Source: Eremothecium cymbalariae DBVPG#7215 (lineage: Eukaryota; Ascomycota; Saccharomycetes; Saccharomycetales; Saccharomycetaceae). From it: 64,000 nt of DNA. Where the stretch lies: positions 248,001-312,000 of the forward strand of contig NC_016456.1 of NCBI RefSeq assembly GCF_000235365.1. The letters are read 5' to 3'. The position numbers and the translations under genes are program-made. The notes under the pieces are model-generated. The model had not been told where the DNA came from and searched no databases. It saw only the letters and a list, made by a program, of their open reading frames with translations. Shown here piece after piece: positions 52,059 through 61,500 of the stretch (its first letter is position 1; each line of letters starts with the position of its first letter).

Positions 52059-54710
52059 TTAAGTTGGATTAGGTATGACAGAGTTCATTATAGCGAACCC
52101 CAGGGTTATCACAGAGAGATAGGCCAATATAGAGGCAGGAACACCTCTGGTTATGAAGGTGTTGACATTCAAATATCTGTTTCCGACTTCATCAGTTATG
52201 GAGATCGCAGTGACGTTGGGGAAACCTGAGGATGCCAAACCCATACCACAGGAGGCAATAAGAGCACAGCCAAAGACCAAAATAGGTGCAGCCTTTGGAT
52301 TGGATAAGTTTTCTCCGATTTCTTTGACCAAAGGGATGATGATGATAGCTGAGACTGTGTGTGAAACAAAAGTGCCAACTATTAGCATAACAAGACCAAA
52401 GATAACCAATACAGAGTAAAGAGAGTAGTGCATAACTCTTTGCTGCAAGGCGCGTGCAATTGTGGCTAATAAGCCGGAGGATGAAACTGCGCTACCTAGC
52501 GCGATACCACCCATAGCCAATATGACAATTGACCACGGGAAGTTGTTGATATCTTGTGCCGTTAAAAGGCTTGTACCAAAGAACAGGATGATTGGGATAA
52601 CTGCAATAAGACCTGCAGAACCGAAGGTTGTTTCGATCCGCGACAATACACACCATAGAAAGATAGTAGCCAACGTTACTATAATGATGAAGCATTGTTT
52701 CAGAGTAAATGTATCTTTGATCGGTTTGTAGGCTTTCAACTTGGTAGTATTGATCTTGAAGGTCAGTATCAACAACAGCCATACTAAAATAAGGGAAACA
52801 AGACATGTTGGCATAGATACTGCAAAGAACTGTCCCCATCCCACATTATATGGTTTCAAATAGTCCATTGAAATGACGTTTTGCGGCGAAGAAATTGGGG
52901 AGGACATACCGCCAATGTTAGCGGCAAGAGCAACACCTAAAACCAAGGCCTTAGCGAACGGTGTGTCGCTATTTAGCGTCCTCAAAACGGTATGGATTAG
53001 AGAGTAAGTTAACATTGGAGCGGCAACATTAGAGATCCACATGGACAAGAAGAAAACGACGCACATTACAACGAGAAGGACATTTCTTGGCTTGGTTCCC
53101 GCAGCGGTCAATAAATAAGACGCAAATATGCGTGCAATATTATATTTAGACAGAGCAGCTGCTAGAGTGAACCCAGCCAATAAGACCATGATAGTTGAAG
53201 ACCACATCTGCGAAAGAATGCGGGATGAAGCAGCTGTAGCGCTTAAAATGGTACCATGCTCATCCTTCAACACCTGGAACAGAACCACAAAGAGTGGAAC
53301 CAGCATTGCAGTGACAAACAATGGCAAAGCTTCAGTGGCCCATAATAGTGCTACACATTCGACCAATGCCATACAGCGTTGTTGAGCCTTGTCATCAAAT
53401 GTATGAACGCAAAGCAAGATAATGGTTAAAAGTGCAATCAAGTATATCTTTAATGCCCTTATACCGAAAAACAATTTCGGTATCGTTAATTTGCTAATCA
53501 CCAAGCCACGAAATCGAATTGGTTTCGAAAGCTGATAACTGTAATAATCGATGTGTAAGATGTTATCTGCATTTGAAATTTCACCGTTTTGTTTACCAAC
53601 AGCCACAATGTTGTTTATAGTAGACTCCAATCCCAATATATCCTTCCACACAGTATTTCTTTCCCAAACTATATAGTCACGCAAGTGTGATCTCAATTTA
53701 TTTCTGCATTCTTCGACATCCTTGGATTCCGTGATAACAGTATAAAACTCTACCAAATCGTTGATTTGACCATCCAAAGTCTTTAAAGTATCCGTCTGAA
53801 ATACATATGTGTCATTGAAAAATTCCCCAGATTCTATTAGTTGCGAACGTATATTTGCTGTAAAAGTCTTGTCAAATTTCTTAGTAATCTTGAGAAACCC
53901 TATACGATTCAACTCGATAAACGACTTGACCTGCGATAGCTCCACATATAAATCAACAATTTTCTTCTTCAAAATGGATCTCTGCTGGGATTTAATGTTG
54001 AACTCAGAGTGATCCAACAATACAGTATGTTGAGTGGCACTATTCTCATAATACCCTTCTTCTTCTTCCTCTTCCTCATCAGATAGTTCGTGAGCTTCAT
54101 TCTGAGACAATCGTCTTGAGGGCTTCGAAGGAGCAACACTCTCAATCTCCACCTCGCTCACAGGCAGTAGACCTTCAGCCGCCTCTTCCTGATCCGAAAT
54201 CCTCCTGCACCTTCCCGAACCTGCATTCTCTAAGTCCTTAATTAAAGTCTCAATTTGTTTATACAGTTGAGCCTCCAACTTTTTGTAAAACGCATCTATC
54301 TTCAGCTTTTCATCATTCAGCTTTGATAAAAATATCTCCTGCGGATTAAATAGAGTATTGCCGCTGGATACAGAGGAACGCCTGTTCTCAACATCGAAAA
54401 GGAACTTGCTAGTCTTCTTTACCTTGTCACCAGAAAATTCCCGTGTATCCTCCTCAAAGTCCTCCAACTCAAACCCGCTTTCCAACTCATTCTTATCACC
54501 ACTCCCACCTCTCCAAAAAAATGACTTCAGTTTAGAACCTTTCTGCCCCACTGTACCTTCCTTCTGTCCTAAAACCTCACCTTCCCTCGCATCCAGCTTA
54601 AGTTCTTCAGACTGCAACGAATAAATTAACCTCTTAAGCTGCGAATACTTTAAATAGTAATCCTGCCAGTCTGGGACTGCATTGTATTTCAAAGAACGGG
54701 AGAACTTCAT
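52059..54710 (-). CDS. PHO87: Low-affinity phosphate transporter, Pho87/Pho90 type (SPX + ArsB/NhaD-like)
   Basis: Plasma-membrane phosphate transporter with a regulatory SPX domain, counterpart of the YCR037C/YJL198W pair. The first ATG is 54710, giving MKFSRSLKYNAVPDWQDYYL, the SPX start. SPX runs to about residue 330 with an acidic insert (DEEEEEEGYYEN). About twelve membrane spans follow, including CVALLWATEALPLFVTAMLV, NIGGMSSPISSPQNVISMDY and ALIASCGMGLASSGFPNVTA, the two SSxQN/SSGxPN-like substrate motifs. It has 883 residues, nearest Pho90 (881). SPX binds inositol pyrophosphates in this family. PHO90 would be an equally good name for the pre-duplication gene. Confidence 0.94.
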   Translation of the reverse strand: MKFSRSLKYNAVPDWQDYYLKYSQLKRLIYSLQSEELKLDAREGEVLGQKEGTVGQKGSKLKSFFWRGGSGDKNELESGFELEDFEEDTREFSGDKVKKTSKFLFDVENRRSSVSSGNTLFNPQEIFLSKLNDEKLKIDAFYKKLEAQLYKQIETLIKDLENAGSGRCRRISDQEEAAEGLLPVSEVEIESVAPSKPSRRLSQNEAHELSDEEEEEEEGYYENSATQHTVLLDHSEFNIKSQQRSILKKKIVDLYVELSQVKSFIELNRIGFLKITKKFDKTFTANIRSQLIESGEFFNDTYVFQTDTLKTLDGQINDLVEFYTVITESKDVEECRNKLRSHLRDYIVWERNTVWKDILGLESTINNIVAVGKQNGEISNADNILHIDYYSYQLSKPIRFRGLVISKLTIPKLFFGIRALKIYLIALLTIILLCVHTFDDKAQQRCMALVECVALLWATEALPLFVTAMLVPLFVVLFQVLKDEHGTILSATAASSRILSQMWSSTIMVLLAGFTLAAALSKYNIARIFASYLLTAAGTKPRNVLLVVMCVVFFLSMWISNVAAPMLTYSLIHTVLRTLNSDTPFAKALVLGVALAANIGGMSSPISSPQNVISMDYLKPYNVGWGQFFAVSMPTCLVSLILVWLLLILTFKINTTKLKAYKPIKDTFTLKQCFIIIVTLATIFLWCVLSRIETTFGSAGLIAVIPIILFFGTSLLTAQDINNFPWSIVILAMGGIALGSAVSSSGLLATIARALQQRVMHYSLYSVLVIFGLVMLIVGTFVSHTVSAIIIIPLVKEIGENLSNPKAAPILVFGCALIASCGMGLASSGFPNVTAISITDEVGNRYLNVNTFITRGVPASILAYLSVITLGFAIMNSVIPNPT

Positions 54711-55926
54711 AACACTCAACTACTCCACTGGCTTACTAAACCTTTTTTCTAAAAACCTATTGGTTTTTGTAGTCTCGATCAAAAAATAATTCTTAAAAAT
54801 TGCTGATTTTACCCGACTAGTATACAAAATTAGAACTTTCCTATTCTCTCCTTTCTAACAGACAGCTATACTGATAGCACCTATGTAACCTTGTTCACCG
54901 AAAAATCAAACCTTTTTACTGTTTCCAAAACTTTTTTATTTCTTTTCTCAAGAAACGGTTAGAACGGCTATATCAACTGCTATTGAACCTTCAATACAAT
55001 ACGATACAGTATATATATATATGTAGGTGCATTGGTATTATATACTTTGCACGCTGTACCAACACTAACTAACTACCATTAAATATCCCAATAAAAATCC
55101 TATTTCCAAAAAAAAGACAAAAATCCTGGAATCTTGTCTTCTTCATATTCTAGTACATTTATTACAAAGAGGACCCTAGCTCCTGATTTCCGTCCTGCTT
55201 TTCACACAGTGTCATTCATTCAACATGCAAAAAGACTAGAATCCCTCGAAGCTTCGTCCTCATTGGCTAAAGTAAAAACCCTAGCTTGAGCTATACCAAT
55301 TGCATAGCTCTCGCGATCTTCTTCAGAAATATACACACGTGGGTGATTTCCAAGTATAAGTATTCCCAGGATCCTCCACTTTCTCCGCTTCTTCGCTCTT
55401 CTCTTCTTTTACTTCGAATCTTTCTTTGTAATGAGCCTGCAAACAAGGTGCCTGTATATCATGCTTGGCAACGACTTTTGCGCATGCGGTGAAAAAGAAA
55501 CGTGAAAGAACTTTAACTGAGCTTCCGTTCGTTAAACGAACGGAAGCGACGGAAATTTTTGGTCGGATACTTGTTACCCGGAAGTTCGTCCGTTGACAGA
55601 AGGTACATCTGTACATTTCGAAAATGTAGATATTTGGCGGCCTGCCCTAAATGGTAGAAGGTTTGAATGACTCTTTCTTGGAATAGTTGGAAGTCTTAAT
55701 GGCTCTCGAGCGGAGCGTTTTTTGGCTGGAGATGAAAAATTCCGACGGAATTTTGTATGGAGATCAGGCAGAGCGTTTAGCTATATAATGGCTAGCAAGG
55801 GATTTAAATAAATAGATGGTAGGCTATATGTAAGATCCAAGTTCGCAGTTTGCACTCTCGACGTGTTTGTCAGTATATGGATCTTTTTGGTTCTGGAAGA
55901 GTGCAAGTGTGGAAAAGAACTTTACA
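54711..55926. promoter_or_regulatory. 1.2-kb divergent promoter phosphate transporter/ACO2
   Basis: This spacer holds a Pho4-type CACGTGGG (55336-55343); a 13-bp-arm palindrome (55521-55547); a HOMOL1/Rap1-type CATCTGTACA (55606-55615); and a Lys14-type TCCGACGGA (55741-55749) inside a longer palindrome. An AT dinucleotide run lies at about 55012-55023. TATATAATGG near 55784 could be the ACO2 TATA element, about 140 bp before the ATG. Confidence 0.65.
55736..55754. promoter_or_regulatory. Lys14-type palindrome upstream of ACO2
   Basis: AAAATTCCG-a-CGGAATTTT, a perfect palindrome with TCCGACGGA at its centre. This fits the yeast Lys14 consensus TCCRNYGGA. It lies about 175 bp before the ACO2 ATG. 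Confidence 0.7.
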
Positions 55927-58281
55927 ATGAGGTTTGCGGGGCATAATGGCCAGGCTTTAAAGGAGGTGCTGGCGTCGATTATACCGAATCATCTGCAGTC
56001 ACGTAGCCCGCGGTATGGGAAGTTGCTGGACAATTTGAGTAAGGTAAGAAAGGTGACGAATCATACACCGTTGACGCTTTCGGAGAAGGTATTGTATTCG
56101 CACTTGTGCGATGTCGAGGAGTCGTTGGTTTCGTGTAGGTTGGAGGATATTCGGGGTAAACTGTATTTGAAGTTGCATCCTGATCGTGTGGCGATGCAGG
56201 ATGCGTCGGCGCAAATGGCATTGTTGCAGTTCATGGCGACTGGATTGAGTTCTACGGCAGTTCCTGCTTCCATACACTGTGATCATCTAATTGTAGGGAA
56301 GGATGGTGAGTCTGAGGACTTGGCATCGTCGATTTCTATGAATGAGGAGGTATTTAGGTTTCTACAGTCGTGTGCGGAGAAGTATGGTATTCAGTTTTGG
56401 GGACCTGGATCTGGTATCATTCACCAAGTTGTTCTGGAAAACTTTTCGGCGCCTGGCCTGATGATGCTGGGAACGGATTCTCATACTCCTAATGCGGGTG
56501 GGTTAGGTGCTATTGCAATTGGGGTTGGAGGGGCGGACGCTGTGGATGCGTTGACAGGTACGCCATGGGAGCTGAAGGCACCTAAAGTTTTGGGTGTAAA
56601 GTTGGTGGGAAAGTTAGGTGGCTGGACCTCTCCAAAGGACGTTATTACAAAATTGGCTGGGATGTTAACCGTTCGCGGAGGTACTGGGTACATTATAGAG
56701 TATTTTGGCGACGGTTTGAAAACTCTATCTTGTACCGGAATGGCTACTATCTGTAATATGGGTGCTGAACTCGGCGCTACAACGTCAATCTTCCCGTTCC
56801 AAGAAGCTCATAAACGTTATTTGGGAGCAACAGGTAGAGCCTCGCTAGCAGATGCTTCCGAATATGTACAGAATCGATACAAATTCTTGTCTGCCGATGA
56901 AGGTGCAGAATACGACAAAGTGGTCGAAATTAACTTGAGTGAGCTTGAGCCACACATAAACGGTCCCTTTTCACCTGATTTGTCGACTCCTATTTCCAGA
57001 TTTGGAATCAAATGTAATCAGGAACAATGGCCGCAAAAGATTTCAGCAGGTCTTATTGGTTCCTGTACAAATTCTTCTTATGAGGACATGAGTAGAGCAG
57101 CTAATATTGTTAGACAGGCTTCTTCTGTAGGATTGAAGCCTCGAATCCCATTTTTTGTTACCCCGGGCTCTGAACAAATTAGAGCCACACTCCACAGGGA
57201 TGGGCTGATCGATACTTTTAAAGAGAATGGTGCCACAGTATTATCAAATGCATGCGGTCCGTGTATTGGCCAATGGGATCGTCAAGATGTTTCAAAGGCT
57301 TCACAAGAAACAAATACTATCTTGACTTCATTCAACAGGAACTTCAGGGCTAGAAACGATGGAAATAGGAATACTATGAATTTTTTAACTTCTCCTGAAA
57401 TGGTCACTGCTATGATTTATTCTAGTGATGTACAATTCAACCCGCTGAGTGATATGATTAAACTAGAAAATGGCTCTGAGTTTAAATTCCAGCCCCCTGT
57501 TGGTGAAGAATTGCCTTCGGCCGGATTTGAGCAAGGACGGGATTGCTTTTATCCACCATCAGACCCAGTTCCGAATCCAGAGACTCAAATTGAAGTGTCC
57601 CCAACCTCCAATCGTCTTCAACTGCTAAGGCCATTCAAACCTTGGAATGGCAAAGAATTAAGGACTAACGTGATATTAAAAGTTCAAGGCAAATGTACCA
57701 CGGACCATATTTCTGCTGCTGGTGTGTGGTTAAAATATAAAGGGCATTTGGAAAATATATCTTATAACACGTTGATTGGTGCTCAAAATAAAGAAACTGG
57801 GGAAGTTAACAAGGCCTACGACTTTGATGGCACTGAGTATGGAATTCCGGAATTGATGATGAAATGGAAGAGTCAAAATAAACCATGGGCTATCATTGGA
57901 GAAAACAATTATGGTGAAGGGTCTGCAAGAGAGCATGCTGCCTTATCCCCAAGGTTTCTAGGCTGTGAAATAATTCTGGTAAAATCGTTTGCAAGAATTC
58001 ATGAAACAAATTTGAAGAAACAAGGTATCCTACCATTGACTTTCGCAAATGAATCTGATTATGATCTTATATCCTCTACTGACATTCTGGAAACGGATGG
58101 TTTGCCTGATTTGGTCGCCAAGTATGGTGCCAATGGTGGAGAATTAACCTTAAAGATTATCAAGTCGTCAGGCGAATCGTTTAGCATTAAAACGAAACAT
58201 ACAATGTCAAAAGACCAGGTTGAATTTTTCAAAGCTGGTTCTGCCATAAACTACATTGGGAAGCTGTGTGGCAAACAATGA
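55927..58281 (+). CDS. ACO2: Aco2, mitochondrial aconitase-family homocitrate dehydratase
   Basis: Aconitase paralog (YJL200C) that in S. cerevisiae carries out the dehydration of homocitrate in lysine synthesis. The first in-frame ATG is 55927 (MRFAGHNGQALKEVL); the open frame upstream has only a TTG. The [4Fe-4S] ligands are C380 in GSCTNSS and C443/C446 in NACGPCIGQW. Other aconitase blocks: SIHCDHLIVGKDGE, MLGTDSHTPNAGG, KCTTDHISAAGVW and YGEGSAREHAAL. It has 784 residues against 789 in yeast. The short N-terminus is weakly presequence-like; mitochondrial targeting is taken from the family. The upstream Lys14-type element supports a lysine role. Confidence 0.95.
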   Translation: MRFAGHNGQALKEVLASIIPNHLQSRSPRYGKLLDNLSKVRKVTNHTPLTLSEKVLYSHLCDVEESLVSCRLEDIRGKLYLKLHPDRVAMQDASAQMALLQFMATGLSSTAVPASIHCDHLIVGKDGESEDLASSISMNEEVFRFLQSCAEKYGIQFWGPGSGIIHQVVLENFSAPGLMMLGTDSHTPNAGGLGAIAIGVGGADAVDALTGTPWELKAPKVLGVKLVGKLGGWTSPKDVITKLAGMLTVRGGTGYIIEYFGDGLKTLSCTGMATICNMGAELGATTSIFPFQEAHKRYLGATGRASLADASEYVQNRYKFLSADEGAEYDKVVEINLSELEPHINGPFSPDLSTPISRFGIKCNQEQWPQKISAGLIGSCTNSSYEDMSRAANIVRQASSVGLKPRIPFFVTPGSEQIRATLHRDGLIDTFKENGATVLSNACGPCIGQWDRQDVSKASQETNTILTSFNRNFRARNDGNRNTMNFLTSPEMVTAMIYSSDVQFNPLSDMIKLENGSEFKFQPPVGEELPSAGFEQGRDCFYPPSDPVPNPETQIEVSPTSNRLQLLRPFKPWNGKELRTNVILKVQGKCTTDHISAAGVWLKYKGHLENISYNTLIGAQNKETGEVNKAYDFDGTEYGIPELMMKWKSQNKPWAIIGENNYGEGSAREHAALSPRFLGCEIILVKSFARIHETNLKKQGILPLTFANESDYDLISSTDILETDGLPDLVAKYGANGGELTLKIIKSSGESFSIKTKHTMSKDQVEFFKAGSAINYIGKLCGKQ

Positions 58282-58515
58282 ATCGGTTTGCGTTAGAATT
58301 CAATCGCAGCTTATATTTATTATTAAGTGAACATGCTTCACAGTCAATTGTATTTTATATCAGTATATATATTTGAGTATATACATTTCTAGTGTGTGCT
58401 AATGAATTTTTTCGCATACTAGTGTCTTTATTCCTACTATGTATAGGTTACAAATTTTGGTACACATCTAAGTGGGAATAGAATCCCCAAATACATCGTT
58501 ATTTCATGAACAGCT

Positions 58516-61500
58516 TCAGTCAGCAGGCGGTACCAACCTTAGACTTAATTCATAACCTCTGTCATGGTTCGCGGCATATAATGTGTTGATACGGAACAAT
58601 TCATATAATATAAATTCCTGGAGTACCGGCATTGGCTCTATCCTTCTTGAATCATCAACTTCACCAGACATATTAAAAATGGAATCGCGCTTCCCAAAAA
58701 CACTCTTCTTTTCTGTGTCATAGGGAACTTGGAAAAATTGAACAGTAGAAATTGTCTTAGTGATCTTAAAGTATTTGTCGATATTAACAATCTTGTGGGG
58801 CCTAAAAGATTCTGGATTCCTAAAGGTCGAGTTACCTTCATTGATAAATGTAATATCTTGTAAGAACAAATTGAAAAACGGTACTACAGGAACCCGTGAT
58901 TTTGTTTCCATTACATCTGTTGGAGAATAATCTTCAACTAACCTCTTCAATTTGGTCCTATATACTTTGTAGTTGTTGTTTGGATGGATAATCTTGGATA
59001 AATATTCAAACAGATCTAAATCCTTTTGAGATAGTGTTTCCCATAAAATGGATAAACGAGAAATGGTATGGCTTTGTAATGAAGTGATAATTGACGCAAC
59101 AGAGTTGAAATTCCTAAAATATAGGGCAGACAGAGCAATTCTTAGCCAGTTCTTTAATCTTTCAACGCGATGGGTGGGAGGAATATTAGGACCAACTATC
59201 GATTCAACAACATATTGAGATAGCAAGTTAGTGAAATTTAATATAGTTTGAAAGTGAGACGGAGACTTGTAACCTAGTTTGTTTTGTGTGCTGAAGTCTT
59301 CATTAAGAAGTTCAAAAGGCTTTATGGTTAAATACATAGCCGATTCGATTATCGTTAGCTGTTTTGAAATTTCTAATGAACTATAATCAGTAATATTGAA
59401 TTGCCCGATCAACGAATCTTCAGGAATTTTTTGGGGCTTAGAATTTGTTATTAATGCATCCCATAAACTGATGGCCATATCTAAGTTTAACTTTTGAGTA
59501 ATATCGTCATAAGCTTGTGAAATGGGTGTCAACACTAGATCATCATATTGAGAAACCAACTTATTTATCTCAGAGAGTTCCCTTTTGCTTATTAAAGAAG
59601 CTGCACCCGTATTCAACAGTGGAAGAGGAAGGGAAAGGGAACTATGACTACTAGATGGTAGTTTTGTCAGTTCATATTCTTCGATGAATTTCTCATCAAC
59701 AGAAGTTACCGATGATCTACTTGAATTGGACATGGTTGAAAAAATAGATCCTCTATTGCCTGGAATAATCAATATGGGGTTTAATTGAATATTATCTTCC
59801 ATAAACATACCGTCCATGGAAGGTGCAATACTGCATAATCTTGCAGCTATTTCCATCAATTCTTTTGATTCAGCTGGTAACTTTATAATAACTCCCTCGT
59901 TAAAAAAATTAATCATTGTGGCTAAAAACATATAATCGTTTTTGAAATCCCAGAAGCTTTGCATCCATGTTCTAAATACCTTACAAACCCTCCTCCTTCT
60001 GCTTTTCAACCGTGCAGATCTTGATGAATATTGACCATTACTTTCCCTTGCTTCAAATTTAGCGGATATGTCTGCTATATCAAATCTAGCTACCAAAGCC
60101 TCTACCAAAGCTGAACTAGACCCAAAAGATTTGTAGTTTAGTAAAAATGTGGATAACAGAAATTCATTTTCATATTCCATTTCATTAGTTAAAACAAAGA
60201 CCGTGGCCCTAAATGAAGCACCAACAAGATTACCAGCATTGTCAAATAGCATTTCGTTTTTCATAAGATCCTTATTATTTATAACATCTAGATTATCTTG
60301 CTCATAAAAGGAGTCCTCTGCATTATATGGAATAAACTCGGGCTCCTTATGAAAGTCTTGACATTCAGGCAAAAACTCCTGCAAAAACTGGCTACCATTG
60401 ACAGACAAAGAAACACCATCCGTACCAGACCTTACGGAAGAAAACCTAGCTAAATGTCTTGAATAAGAGGGAGATCTCTTTAACGTGGCTTCATTTTCTT
60501 TCACGTAGGATAGAAAAGAATTATTTTTATTTAAATTCTTCAATAATCCCTTTGAACACCTTTCAATAAATTGGCTTGAATTCATTCTCATCTTCTCAAA
60601 ATTAGGATATTGTCTTTCGCTCTCCAATTGGAAGTCACCTATCAACTTCAAATAACTTTTACAACCGCTAATAGCATTACTAATTAACCGGTTCATTTTC
60701 GAAATGATCACAACCAAGTGTGCACCTTCAGGTGTGTAACGATAGACTTCATCCTTTACAACCAGTTGGCTGGTTTCATATGTTTCATTAATAGTATCAG
60801 TAACGAAAACTTTAATACATGACACTAGCTCAGACACAAGGGATAATAAAGGGTCTAAGTTATGATCCAGGTTATTTTCATAGGCGCTATTGTATCTCGT
60901 TTGTATGATCAATGAACACGCTTTGCTGATGTACAATAACTCTCTCAACAGTAAAATGATTTGGTGAACAAGGAGCTCAAATACTTCACAACCAGCCGAA
61001 TTATGCTCAATCATGTCCAAGCGTCCAAGAATCAACCCAATATAAGAAAATAATAATTCATGTATTTCATTTAATCTTGATATAGCATATGGAGGTTGAC
61101 GCAAATAATGAATTAATTGACCAGAGTTGAGTTTAGCAGATTCTTTATTTACAGGGCTTTTCCTTCTATGTCGAGGAATGGATCTCGATGACGAGCTTTG
61201 GGATTCTTGAATGTTTAAGCAATTATTGTTATTATCTGTTAAGGCACTCATTGAAGCTTTTTCCAAATCGTATGTACGTTTTTCTCTAGCCCAAGTATTG
61301 AAAAAGGAGAATGACCGGCTCAGTACCGCATAAACCATATGCTCCAATAATAAAACTTTCTCACTATCGACTGACTTTTTATAATGATCAGCCTTGAGCA
61401 TTAAATTGTACCAATCTCCTAAAAGTTTTTTCCTGTAGCTTCTAATGCTTGGTTTAGATTTTACTAAATCATTAGATCTAGACACACAATTAGTACCCTC

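Noticed and set aside
55867..55926. Twenty-residue upstream extension of ACO2
   Set aside because: It begins at TTG; the first ATG is 55927 and the extension has no counterpart in yeast Aco2.
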